Source: Falsiroseomonas algicola
Lineage (GTDB): Bacteria; Pseudomonadota; Alphaproteobacteria; Acetobacterales; Acetobacteraceae
DNA: 64,000 bases
Reading direction: 5' to 3'
NCBI RefSeq assembly: GCF_011040385.1
Contig: NZ_JAAIKB010000010.1
Span: 62,001-126,000, forward strand
Shown: positions 9,315 to 16,149 of the stretch, piece after piece
Layout: every line of letters begins with the position of its first letter
How positions within the stretch are numbered: position 1 is the stretch's first letter
Position numbers and translations under genes: made by a program
Notes under the pieces: generated by a model
Databases searched by the model: none
What the model saw: only the letters and a program-made list of their open reading frames with translations
What the model was told of the DNA's origin: nothing

Positions 9315-9329
9315 ACGCGATAAGTCCCG

Positions 9330-10034
9330 GTGACCGAAGCCAGCCTGCGCCGCGCCATGCGGGACGCACGCTATTGGAACAACGCCAGCCTTGAACGGCC
9401 CGGCTATGTCCAATGGGTCACCGAGGGCTATTGCGCACTGGCGGGGCCGACCATTCGGCTGCCGGATGGCGGCGGCATGGTGTTCGTGCGCGCCTACACC
9501 CGCAGTCGCGATGGGAAGACGGAGCAGGTGCGCGCCCACTACAGGGCGGACCCTCCCGGCGGCAAGGATCGCGGCGGGGAGGGCGGCACGGGTACAGGGA
9601 AACGCGCCGGGAGCCCACCGGCAGGGAAGGCATCGTCGCCCGAGGATGACGGAACCACGCTGCCGGCCTCCTGGTGGCTACTGCCGCGCGGGCCGATCAT
9701 CGGGGCGCGCCCGCCGGTCATCCCGCGCCTCCCCGGCCAGCGGCTGCCCGAGGGCATGCGTGATCCCGGTGGTGTGCCCCTGCCAAGGGCCGCCGGGCGC
9801 AGCGGAAAGGAAGCGGCGACGGACACCCCCGGCTGGGCCAGGGAGTTCCCGCGACATTCGACAGAAACCCCCAGGCAGTACGCCGAACGCCTGATGGATT
9901 GGAAATACGGCGGACGGCAGAACTGGGACAGCCGGCAGAACCGGGGGCAAGGGTCCGAATTCAGCCGCATCCAGAAAAATGGTAATCGTGGATTTGAAAC
10001 GCGCTCAATCCCCGGCTCGCAGGAGTTCTACTGA
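9330..10034 (+). CDS. Putative polymorphic-toxin-type effector, 234 residues
   Basis: I do not recognise a named family. The N-terminal 75 residues contain RYWNNASLERPGYVQWVTEG and VRAYTRSRDGKTEQVRAHYR, a pattern seen in phage-like and hypothetical proteins. A Gly/Pro/Arg-rich, low-complexity middle (about 75-170) separates it from a compact basic C-terminus with PRQYAERLMDWKYG (181-194), RGQGSEFSRIQK (205-216) and NRGFE (219-223). That spacing of Tyr, Lys-Tyr-Gly, Ser-Glu and Lys...Arg-Gly-Phe resembles C-terminal toxin domains of polymorphic toxins, by memory only. The start is GTG at 9330 (an ATG at 9357 is the alternative). Its stop overlaps the next gene (TGATG). No signal peptide or export marker is visible. 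Confidence 0.55.
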   Translation: MTEASLRRAMRDARYWNNASLERPGYVQWVTEGYCALAGPTIRLPDGGGMVFVRAYTRSRDGKTEQVRAHYRADPPGGKDRGGEGGTGTGKRAGSPPAGKASSPEDDGTTLPASWWLLPRGPIIGARPPVIPRLPGQRLPEGMRDPGGVPLPRAAGRSGKEAATDTPGWAREFPRHSTETPRQYAERLMDWKYGGRQNWDSRQNRGQGSEFSRIQKNGNRGFETRSIPGSQEFY

Positions 10035-10297
10035 TGGAACCCAAGTCTGCCTGGATTTTGCTCCACTACGAAATCGCCGCCGACGTGGATGAGACTGAGA
10101 TCGACGAGACGATCCTGAGCGAGCGTGTCGCGGGATTCTACAGTTCTGAGGAACAGGGCCAGGCCGCCATCCAGCGATTGCGCCTCAAGCCAGGCTTCCG
10201 GGACTGGCCCGACGGCTTCAGACTTTTCCCGATCGAGTTGGACCGCGCGTGGTGGAACGAGGGTTTCGTCAACACGGATGAGGGGGGAGTGACATGA
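10034..10297 (+). CDS. Small putative immunity protein A (GFRDxPxGFRLF family)
   Basis: 87 residues, acidic, with WILLHYEIAADVDE, FYSSEEQGQAAIQRL and PGFRDWPDGFRLFPIELD ending WWNEGF. Small proteins with this His-Tyr / Ser-x-Glu / Gly-Phe-x-Asp-x-Pro / Glu-Gly-Phe pattern (I recall DUF7336-like) occur as orphan or immunity-type genes beside polymorphic toxins. The next gene encodes a paralogue. The start overlaps the stop of the upstream gene by one base and the end overlaps the next ATG by four, so the three genes are translationally coupled. Base composition is visibly less GC-rich than the flanks. Confidence 0.65.
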   Translation: MEPKSAWILLHYEIAADVDETEIDETILSERVAGFYSSEEQGQAAIQRLRLKPGFRDWPDGFRLFPIELDRAWWNEGFVNTDEGGVT

Positions 10298-10572
10298 CGA
10301 CACCCGCCACCACGCGTGCCTTGCAGCGCGTTTGGCGCCTTCGCCACTACAAGGTGGCTGAGGATGCCGATGAAAGGATTGATCCTCGCGTCATGATGCA
10401 GTTCTTCGAATTGGGCACCTTCACCAGCCGGGAATTGGCGGAGGCCGCCGTGCAGCGCCTGGTCCTCCAGCCCGGCTTCCGCGACTACCCCGGCGGCTTC
10501 CGCCTCTTCGAATACGTCGTGGACCGGGACGTCTATCCAGAGGGCTACGACGCCGACACGCCCCATCGCTGA
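10294..10572 (+). CDS. Small putative immunity protein B, paralogue of the preceding gene
   Basis: 92 residues. It repeats the upstream protein's pattern: RVWRLRHYKVAEDADE, FTSRELAEAAVQRLVL, QPGFRDYPGGFRLFEYVVD and PEGYD. Compared with the 87-residue neighbour it has a longer N-terminus and replaces the Trp-Trp-Asn-Glu-Gly-Phe tail with Tyr-Pro-Glu-Gly-Tyr. It begins at the ATGA overlap. Two tandem immunity-like genes behind one effector-like gene would fit duplication followed by specialisation. It ends 11 bases from the convergent Lrp-family gene. Confidence 0.65.
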   Translation: MTTPATTRALQRVWRLRHYKVAEDADERIDPRVMMQFFELGTFTSRELAEAAVQRLVLQPGFRDYPGGFRLFEYVVDRDVYPEGYDADTPHR

Positions 10573-10583
10573 ACGGCGCGGCC

Positions 10584-11048
10584 CTACTCCTCCTGCGCCG
10601 CCGCCACCGGCAGGATCGCCGTCTCCTTCGGGCTGGCCAGGGCCAGGATCGTCTCCGTCCGCTCCACTCCCGGCTGGCCGCGCACCTCGTCGGAGACGAA
10701 GGCCTCCAGCGCCGCGATGTCGGCCAGGCGCAGCTTCACCAGATAGCACCAAGCACCGGTGATGGTGTGGCATTCCAGCACCGCCTCATGCCGCTTCATG
10801 GCACGCAGGAAGGTGGCGTCATCCTTGCCGGGCCGCATGGCGACGAAGACGAAGGCCAGCAGCGGGCAGCCGGCGGCGACGGGGTCCAGGTCGATCCGCC
10901 AGCCGCGGATCACGCCCCTTTCCTCCAGCCGCTTCACCCGCTCCGCGGTGGCGGAGACGGAAAGCCCAGCGGCCTTGGACAGTTCAGCCAGCCCCGCCGC
11001 GCCGTTCTCCTGCAGCGCGACAACCAGGTTGCGATCGATCTCATCCAT
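10584..11048 (-). CDS. Lrp/AsnC family transcriptional regulator
   Basis: 154 residues. The N-terminal winged helix-turn-helix is clear (MDEIDRNLVVALQENG, LSKAAGLSVSATAERVKRLEERGVIRGW), followed by the RAM/AsnC ligand-binding domain with LAFVFVAM, VLECHTITGAWCYLVKLR and the typical IETILALAS-type ending (TETILALASPKET). Proteins of this family usually sense an amino acid and regulate a neighbouring gene. The nearest amino-acid enzyme here is the decarboxylase at 11761-12891, a possible but unproven target. Confidence 0.92.
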   Translation of the reverse strand: MDEIDRNLVVALQENGAAGLAELSKAAGLSVSATAERVKRLEERGVIRGWRIDLDPVAAGCPLLAFVFVAMRPGKDDATFLRAMKRHEAVLECHTITGAWCYLVKLRLADIAALEAFVSDEVRGQPGVERTETILALASPKETAILPVAAAQEE

Positions 11049-11223
11049 GGCGTCAGGTTAGACCGGGACGGTCGCAAAAAGAAACGCCCGGGATGCGCGG
11101 CGACGACCACAGGCGATCCCTATGGCGCCGAAAGGCCGCATGGCTTGGTCGGCCGCCGCTTCGTTCCGCTATGCTCCGTCCTGGGCCCGCAGGGCTGCGG
11201 GCCGTGATGGCGTGGAGCGACGG

Positions 11224-11724
11224 ATGAAGACCCCAACCCTACCTTCCACACCCCAGCCCCTCGATGCGGCGGCGCTGGATCGAGTGGTCGGCGGCGCGAA
11301 GATGAGCCTGGGCGAGCCCAGCACCGACGGCGACCAGGCCATCCAGGGCACGATGATGGGGGACATGCTCCAGGGCGGGGATGGGCAGGACACCATCCTG
11401 GGCGAGGGCGGCGACGATCAGATCGTTGGCGGCTTCGGCGCCGACCACGTCGAATCCGGCAGCGGGAACGACACGGTGATCTGGTCGCCGGGCCAGGGCA
11501 ACGACACCATCGATGGCGGCGCGGGCAGCGACACGCTGCTGGTGAACATCCGCGGCCTGACGCTGGATGGCCTGCTGGCCGCGATCGAGCCCGCCCCGGG
11601 CAGCGCGGCGCCGTCCATCCAGGACGGTACGATCAACCTCGCCGGCGTCACGGGCACGCTTGTGATCGGGGACGAACGGATCAGCTTCTCCAACCTGGAG
11701 ACGCTGCGGCTGACGACGAAGTAG
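11224..11724 (+). CDS. Short RTX (haemolysin-type calcium-binding) protein with a Gly-Gly leader
   Basis: 166 residues. The N-terminus, STPQPLDAAALDRVVGG, resembles the double-glycine leaders cleaved by C39 peptidase-containing exporters. Then come glycine/aspartate nonapeptides (GGDGQDTIL, GEGGDDQIV, GSGNDTVIW, GGAGSDTLLV), which form a calcium-binding beta-roll. The C-terminus ends ISFSNLETLRLTTK, an Ile-Glu-x-Leu-Arg-type ending also found in the second RTX protein at 54748. ATG at 11224 follows GGAG. Secretion by a type I system is inferred from the family; no exporter gene is in this window. Confidence 0.8.
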   Translation: MKTPTLPSTPQPLDAAALDRVVGGAKMSLGEPSTDGDQAIQGTMMGDMLQGGDGQDTILGEGGDDQIVGGFGADHVESGSGNDTVIWSPGQGNDTIDGGAGSDTLLVNIRGLTLDGLLAAIEPAPGSAAPSIQDGTINLAGVTGTLVIGDERISFSNLETLRLTTK

Positions 11725-11727
11725 GAC

Positions 11728-11753
11728 GCAGGGGAGGCGACAGCCCCCCCTGC
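11728..11753. terminator. GC-rich hairpin between convergent genes
   Basis: GCAGGGG pairs with CCCCTGC around an inner GGC-gaca-GCC stem. It lies between the stops of the RTX gene and the convergent decarboxylase, so it could end transcripts from both sides. There is no T-run, so this is tentative. Confidence 0.4.
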
Positions 11754-11760
11754 TCCCGCG

Positions 11761-12891
11761 TCAGATGTAGTGCTCGGCCAGCGGCTTGAAGCCGTTGAAG
11801 GCCTGGCTGGCATAGGTGGTGACATAGGCGCCGGTGGAGAGCAGCTCCACCCGGTCGCCATCCTCCAGCGCCATCGGCAGGCGGTAGTTGGACTTCTCGT
11901 AGAGCGTGTCCGTGCTGTCGCAGGTCGGGCCGGCGATGGTCACGGGGCCTTCCGCGCCGCCGTCATGCGGCGTGCGGAATTCGTAGCGGATGGCCTCGCC
12001 CTCCGTCTCCGCCAGGCCGCCGAAGCGCCCGATGTCGAGATAGACCCAGCGCACCGGATCATCCTCCCCCTTGCGGGAGACGAGGACGACCTCGCTGCTG
12101 ACCACGCCGGCATCGCCCACCATGAAGCGGCCGGGCTCGATCACCATCTCCGGCAGCGCATTGCCGAAATGCTCGGTCATGGCGCCCATGATGGCGTCGC
12201 CGAAGGCGTCGATCTCCGGCACCTCGGCGCGGTAGCGCACGGGGTAGCCGCCGCCGAGGTTCACCATCCGCAGGTTCACGCCGGCCTCTCGCAGGTCGGT
12301 GAACAGCATCGCCACGCGAGCGATCGCGGCCTGGTAGGCGCCGGTCTGGGTCTGCTGGGACCCGACATGGAAGGAGATGCCATAGGGGTCCATGCCCCAT
12401 TCGGCCGCCTTCACCATCAGGTCCTTCGCCATCCCCATCTCGCAGCCGAACTTGCGAGAGAGCGGCCACTCGGCGCCCTTGTTCTCGACCAGGATACGGC
12501 AATAGACGCGGGCACCGGGGGCATGCTGGGCGAGCTTCTTCAGCTCCGGCTCGCTGTCGAAGGCGAACATGGTCACGCCGGCCGCATGCGCGGCCTTGAT
12601 GGCGGAGACCTTCTTGACGGTATTGCCGAAGGAGATGTCGGCCGGGCGCGCGCCGGCGGCCAGGCAGGCCTCGATCTCTTCCCAGGAAGCCGCGTCGAAG
12701 GAGGAGCCGAGCGCGGTCAGCCGGTCCAGGATCGGGGCGGCCGGGTTGGCCTTCACGGCGTAGTAGACGCGTGCGAGCGGCATCGCGGCCATCAGGCGGC
12801 GGTAGTTCTGCTCCACCCGGTCCACGTCGAGGACGAGGCAGGGCGTCGCCGGCGCGCGGTCGCGCAGATAGGCTGCGATCTTCGGGTTCAT
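11761..12891 (-). CDS. Ornithine/diaminopimelate-fold PLP decarboxylase (probable ornithine decarboxylase)
   Basis: 376 residues, alanine-racemase-fold (group IV) decarboxylase. The PLP lysine lies in VYYAVKANP, the phosphate-binding glycines in NLGGGYPV, the EPGR motif in VIEPGRFMV, and the catalytic cysteine in PTCDSTDTLYE. HVGSQQ and the absence of the DapDC-specific C-terminus favour ornithine or lysine decarboxylase (ODC/LdcL type) giving putrescine or cadaverine. The ATG at 12891 follows GGGGAG. Upstream there are about 670 bases without a convincing gene, with hairpins on the sense strand, so leader-level regulation is plausible. A spermidine-synthase-like gene lies at the far end of the window. 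Confidence 0.88.
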   Translation of the reverse strand: MNPKIAAYLRDRAPATPCLVLDVDRVEQNYRRLMAAMPLARVYYAVKANPAAPILDRLTALGSSFDAASWEEIEACLAAGARPADISFGNTVKKVSAIKAAHAAGVTMFAFDSEPELKKLAQHAPGARVYCRILVENKGAEWPLSRKFGCEMGMAKDLMVKAAEWGMDPYGISFHVGSQQTQTGAYQAAIARVAMLFTDLREAGVNLRMVNLGGGYPVRYRAEVPEIDAFGDAIMGAMTEHFGNALPEMVIEPGRFMVGDAGVVSSEVVLVSRKGEDDPVRWVYLDIGRFGGLAETEGEAIRYEFRTPHDGGAEGPVTIAGPTCDSTDTLYEKSNYRLPMALEDGDRVELLSTGAYVTTYASQAFNGFKPLAEHYI

Positions 12892-12979
12892 CGCCCCAAC
12901 TCCCCAGCAAGGCGGGGGCGGCCCTGCGGGGCGGCCCCAGATTGACGAAACGGTCGAACGAACCAGCGACCAAGTGAAA

Positions 12980-13076
12980 CCGGCGGGGTGAGCCGCCGGG
13001 GTTGCCAGAACGCTTGACGTCGTTGCGTTAACCTTGCGCCGCGGTGACCCCGGGATGCGCGACATCGCCCGTCACC
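12980..13076 (-). promoter_or_regulatory. Structured 5' leader of the decarboxylase gene
   Basis: Read on the minus strand, a first stem GGTGAC...GTCACC (13043-13076) encloses GGG/CCC and ATG/CAT pairs, and about 45 bases further on CCGGCGG-ctcacc-CCGCCGG (12980-12999) forms a second perfect 7-bp stem, ending about 90 bases before the start codon. The second stem is followed by GTTTCACTT rather than a strong T-run. Alphaproteobacterial ornithine decarboxylase genes are known to carry leader RNA control, including the speF motif; identity with that motif was not tested. Confidence 0.35.
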
Positions 13077-13187
13077 CCACCGGGGCTTCGGCCGCATCGC
13101 TGTCCGGTGGTTCCGTGGGCCTGGGGCCTTCGGCACGTGCGTACTGCGTCTGGGGCGGCATATAGGCCCCCCCTCCCCCCTTGGAAA

Positions 13188-13220
13188 GCGGTTTTTCGGC
13201 CCACGCCGTTTTTTTTCCGC
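13188..13220 (+). terminator. Nested palindrome with T-runs
   Basis: GCGG-T5-CGGC-ccac-GCCG-T8-CCGC. The inner CGGC/GCCG stem followed by eight T residues looks like a weak intrinsic terminator on the plus strand, yet no plus-strand gene ends here. It could end a small RNA, or simply be a palindromic spacer. Confidence 0.3.
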
Positions 13221-13496
13221 GGAGGCCCTTAAGACGCCGGAAACACCCCCTGTCCGCCCCCGGGTGCAACCGCGATGGCTCCTGAAAACCCCAGCCTTTC
13301 CACGTGATTCAGCCGGAAAGGCGAGTCGCACCCGTGGTCGCGCCTGGGTTTGCGGCAAGCGCCGCCGCCGAAAGGACTCGCCCGGCGGACAATGTTTCCG
13401 CTATGTTCCGGACATCACCAGCAGAGATGCGTCCGGCCACGCCAGCGATGCACCTCGGTGGCCTGGCACCCCGCCAACGCCACCGCGACATCGGTG

Positions 13497-13532
13497 CTAA
13501 ACGTCCTAAATCGGCTAAAACGGCTAAAGCGG
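13497..13532 (+). repeat. Four tandem 9-base repeats (CTAAAnCGG)
   Basis: CTAAACGTC, CTAAATCGG, CTAAAACGG and CTAAAGCGG follow each other without gaps. The AT-rich core stands out from the GC-rich surroundings. It lies just past the stop of the leftward lipoprotein gene. Confidence 0.75.
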
Positions 13533-13559
13533 GTTAGTGGCTCAAACGCCACAGTGCCG

Positions 13560-13943
13560 TCAGCTCGCGAGCAAGCCGCCATTCGTCACGGTGATGCGGC
13601 TGGCGCGGCAGATGTTCACGCCCCGCACCTCTGCGGCCCGGCCATTGGTCCAGACCACGCGGAAATCGTAGTTGCCGGCATTGGCCGCGCGGTAGGACAC
13701 GTTGCGCCCGGGTGGCAGCACGTTCTGCCCCAGCTGGTCGGCGCCCCAGCCGCCCAGGCTGGAATGGCTGAAATACAGGCGCTCCACCGTGGCCGAGGAG
13801 TTGTTCACCACCACGAAGCTGGTGTCGCAGGCCTGCGCCGCCGGTCGCTGGACCACCACCACCTGCTGGGGCTGCTGGGGCGTGCAGGCCCCCAGCATGA
13901 GGGCCGCGACAGCCAGCGTGCCCAAGGCGCGACGACGAACCAT
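13560..13943 (-). CDS. Small lipoprotein of unknown function
   Basis: 127 residues. The N-terminus MVRRRALGTLAVAALMLGAC is a type II signal peptide with the lipobox LGAC, followed by a Pro/Gln spacer (TPQQPQQVVVVQ). The mature part has SFVVVNNSSATVERLYFS and YDFRVVWTNGRAAEVRGVNIC with a second cysteine pair member, looking like a small beta-sandwich. ATG at 13943 follows GGGAGG. I do not recognise the family with confidence; proteins with the Asn-Asn-Ser...Tyr-Phe-Ser pattern are exported in other alphaproteobacteria. Confidence 0.7.
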   Translation of the reverse strand: MVRRRALGTLAVAALMLGACTPQQPQQVVVVQRPAAQACDTSFVVVNNSSATVERLYFSHSSLGGWGADQLGQNVLPPGRNVSYRAANAGNYDFRVVWTNGRAAEVRGVNICRASRITVTNGGLLAS

Positions 13944-14030
13944 GCGATATCCTCCCGGGGCGTTTCCCATGCCCTGGGACAAAATCTACATCGTGTCGAA
14001 ACCGTCACACAACCCGGGGACGTATCGACG

Positions 14031-14843
14031 TCACGTGATCAGACCCGTGGTGGGGGAGGAGGGATCGGCCGCCGGCGACCGCGGCATGCGCCCGGCCAGG
14101 AAGGCATCCCGTCCCGCCTCCACCGCCGCCTTCATGGCGCGCGCCATGCGCACGGGGTCGCGGGCATGCGCGATGGCGCTGTTCAGCAGCACCGCATCGC
14201 AGCCCAGCTCCATCGCCAGCGCGGCGTCGGATGCCGTGCCGATGCCGGCATCGACCAGCACGGGCACCTTGGACTGCGCGATGATCGCCTTGATCATGAA
14301 GGGATTGGCCACGCCAAGCCCTGACCCGATCGGCGCGCCGAGCGGCATGATGGCGACGCAGCCCATCTCCTCCAGCCGCTTCGCGGCCACGGGGTCGTCG
14401 GCGCAATAGACCATCACCTCGAACCCGTCCCTGATCAGGGCCTCGGCGGCTTCGAAGGTCGCGCGCATGTCGGGGTAGAGGAAGGGCGGCGGGCCCAGCA
14501 CCTCCAGCTTCACCAGGTTCCAGCCCCCGGCTTCCCGCGCCAGGCGCAGCGTCCGCACCGCATCCTGCGCGGTGAAGCAGCCCGCCGTGTTGGGCAGGTA
14601 GGTATAGCGGTCGGGCGGCACGAAATCCTGCAGCATGGGCTGCGAGGCGTCGGAGAGGTTCACGCGCCGCACCGCGACCGTCACCATCTCCGCGCCCGAC
14701 GCCTCGATGGAGGCCGCGGTCTCCTCCAGGCTCTTGTAGCGCCCGGTGCCGACGACGAGTCGCGACCGGAAGCGGCGGCCTGCGACGGTCCAGCCTTCAT
14801 CCGTATCGGCCAGGGGGGTGGTCCCAGGGGTGATCCCGTCCAT
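14031..14843 (-). CDS. thiG: Thiazole synthase ThiG
   Basis: 270 residues. Makes the thiazole phosphate of thiamin from deoxyxylulose phosphate, dehydroglycine/glycine imine and ThiS-thiocarboxylate. The TIM-barrel hallmarks are visible: [30 protein letters not shown], the Schiff-base lysine in NLVKLEVLG, and [20 protein letters not shown]. The C-terminal 15 residues are Pro/Ser-rich and extra. The start is ATG at 14843, one base after the thiS stop; its GGAGG site lies inside the last codons of thiS, so the genes are coupled. An earlier GTG (14852) is less likely. Confidence 0.95.
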   Translation of the reverse strand: MDGITPGTTPLADTDEGWTVAGRRFRSRLVVGTGRYKSLEETAASIEASGAEMVTVAVRRVNLSDASQPMLQDFVPPDRYTYLPNTAGCFTAQDAVRTLRLAREAGGWNLVKLEVLGPPPFLYPDMRATFEAAEALIRDGFEVMVYCADDPVAAKRLEEMGCVAIMPLGAPIGSGLGVANPFMIKAIIAQSKVPVLVDAGIGTASDAALAMELGCDAVLLNSAIAHARDPVRMARAMKAAVEAGRDAFLAGRMPRSPAADPSSPTTGLIT

Positions 14844-14844
14844 C

Positions 14845-15057
14845 TCAGCCACCTCCGATGAAGTGCACGATCTCCAGCCTGTCCCCGGCGCCGAGGCGCG
14901 TGGTCGTCCAGGCGGAACGCGGCACGATCTCCAGGTTCCGCTCCACCGCCACCTTGGGCGCGGCCAGGCCGATCAGATGCAGCAGGTCATGCACCGAGGC
15001 GCCTTCCGGCACCTGGCGCGCCTCGCCATTGACCTCGATGGAAATGGTCCCCGTCAT
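14845..15057 (-). CDS. thiS: Sulfur carrier protein ThiS
   Basis: 70 residues, ubiquitin-like. [22 protein letters not shown] and [15 protein letters not shown] are typical, and the C-terminus ends [13 protein letters not shown], carrying the Gly-Gly that ThiF adenylates and loads with sulfur. It has one more glycine than the usual GG ending. It lies directly upstream of thiG. ATG at 15057 is preferred; an in-frame ATG four codons earlier is possible. No other thiamin gene is adjacent, and I see no TPP-riboswitch consensus upstream. Confidence 0.9.
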   Translation of the reverse strand: MTGTISIEVNGEARQVPEGASVHDLLHLIGLAAPKVAVERNLEIVPRSAWTTTRLGAGDRLEIVHFIGGG

Positions 15058-15231
15058 GCGTCGGAACATGGCGGGCAGGCGCCGCCGGGACAAGCCATGC
15101 CGGCGCGGGGCAGCCATCCGCCGGGGTGCACAACCGAGGGGCGTGCTTGCCCGGCGCGGAGGCAGCGTGCTAGGCGCACCCTTCCCTGCGATCCTGTCGC
15201 GACAACCGGGACACCTCCCTTGACCCCGCCG

Positions 15232-15675
15232 ATGATCGCCGTGCTGAACGGCCCGAACCTGAATCTGCTCGGCACCCGCCAGCCCGAGATCTATGGCGCG
15301 GAGACGCTCGACGATGTCGAGGCGCTCTGCGCCGAAACCGCGGAAACGCTCGGCCTGGCGATCGACTTCCGCCAGACCAACGGGGAAGGCGAACTGATCA
15401 CCTGGGTGCAGGAATGCCGCGGCCGTGCCGCCGGCATCATCATCAACCCCGCCGGCTACAGCCATACCTCCATCGCCCTGATGGATGCGCTGAAGGCCGT
15501 GGACCTGCCCATCGTGGAGGTCCACATCTCCAACATCCACCGCCGGGAGGAATTCCGGCACCTGAGCTACGTGTCCAAGGTGGCCACGGGCGTCATCGCA
15601 GGCCTCGGCATCCGGGGCTATGCGCTGGCGCTGCGTGCCATGGCCGACATCGTCGCCCCAGAAGGAGAGCCCTGA
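15232..15675 (+). CDS. aroQ: Type II 3-dehydroquinate dehydratase
   Basis: 147 residues, the usual family length. Third step of the shikimate pathway, dehydroquinate to dehydroshikimate. [22 protein letters not shown] carries the catalytic Tyr and Arg loop; [13 protein letters not shown] and [15 protein letters not shown] carry the substrate-binding Asn/His/Glu residues. ATG at 15232 is used; TTG at 15220 would add four residues. The stop overlaps the accB start (TGATG), the common aroQ-accB-accC arrangement. Confidence 0.95.
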   Translation: MIAVLNGPNLNLLGTRQPEIYGAETLDDVEALCAETAETLGLAIDFRQTNGEGELITWVQECRGRAAGIIINPAGYSHTSIALMDALKAVDLPIVEVHISNIHRREEFRHLSYVSKVATGVIAGLGIRGYALALRAMADIVAPEGEP

Positions 15676-16139
15676 TGTCGGGCGTCCAATTCGACCCCGC
15701 GGCGATCCGCGAACTCGCGAAGATCCTGCGTGAAACTGACCTGACCGAGATCGAGCTGGTCGAGAAGGACAGCCGCATCCGGGTCGCGCGCCAGATCACC
15801 GTCCAGCAGGTCGCGACCGTCGCGGCGGGCCCTGCCGCCGCGCCCGCCGCCGCCGCGGCGCCCGCACCCATCGCGGTGCCGGAAGCGATCAGCGATGCCG
15901 CCCATCCCGGCGCCGTCACCTCCCCCATGGTCGGCGTCGCCTACCTGGCGCCGGAGCCAGGGGCCGCGCCCTTCATCACGGTCGGTGGCCGCGTCGCGCA
16001 GGGCCAGACGGTGCTGCTGATCGAGGCGATGAAGACCTTCAACCAGATCCGCGCGCCGCGCGCCGGCGTCGTGACGCGGATCCTGATCGAGAGCGGGTCG
16101 CCGGTCGAATACGGCGAACCCCTCCTGATCATCGAGTGA
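15675..16139 (+). CDS. accB: Biotin carboxyl carrier protein of acetyl-CoA carboxylase
   Basis: 154 residues. The N-terminal FDPAAIRELAKILRETDLTEIELVE region is followed by an Ala/Pro-rich hinge and the biotinyl domain, with the target lysine in LLIEAMKTFNQI and the thumb region before it (SPMVGVAYLAPEPGAAPFI). Coupled to aroQ by a one-base overlap and followed 10 bases later by accC. Works in the first committed step of fatty acid synthesis. Confidence 0.96.
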   Translation: MSGVQFDPAAIRELAKILRETDLTEIELVEKDSRIRVARQITVQQVATVAAGPAAAPAAAAAPAPIAVPEAISDAAHPGAVTSPMVGVAYLAPEPGAAPFITVGGRVAQGQTVLLIEAMKTFNQIRAPRAGVVTRILIESGSPVEYGEPLLIIE

Positions 16140-16149
16140 TCGGGACGCT

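Larger units (their letters stand above)
12892..13559. other. 668-base region without a convincing gene
   Basis: Between the decarboxylase start and a lipoprotein stop. It holds two hairpins in the decarboxylase leader orientation (12980-12999 and 13043-13076), a nested palindrome with long T-runs (13188-13220) and four tandem 9-base repeats (13497-13532). A GTG-initiated frame at 13304-13537 ends in a Lys/Ala-rich tail but is otherwise Arg/Pro/Ala-rich and unconvincing. Confidence 0.6.

Noticed and set aside
13304-13537. GTG-started frame ending in a Lys/Ala tail over the tandem repeat
   Set aside because: No recognisable domain, no ribosome-binding site, and the tail is explained by the 9-base repeat alone.
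15058-15231. Possible TPP riboswitch upstream of thiS
   Set aside because: I found no CUGAGA or ACCUGAUC consensus on the thiS sense strand, so no thi box is claimed.
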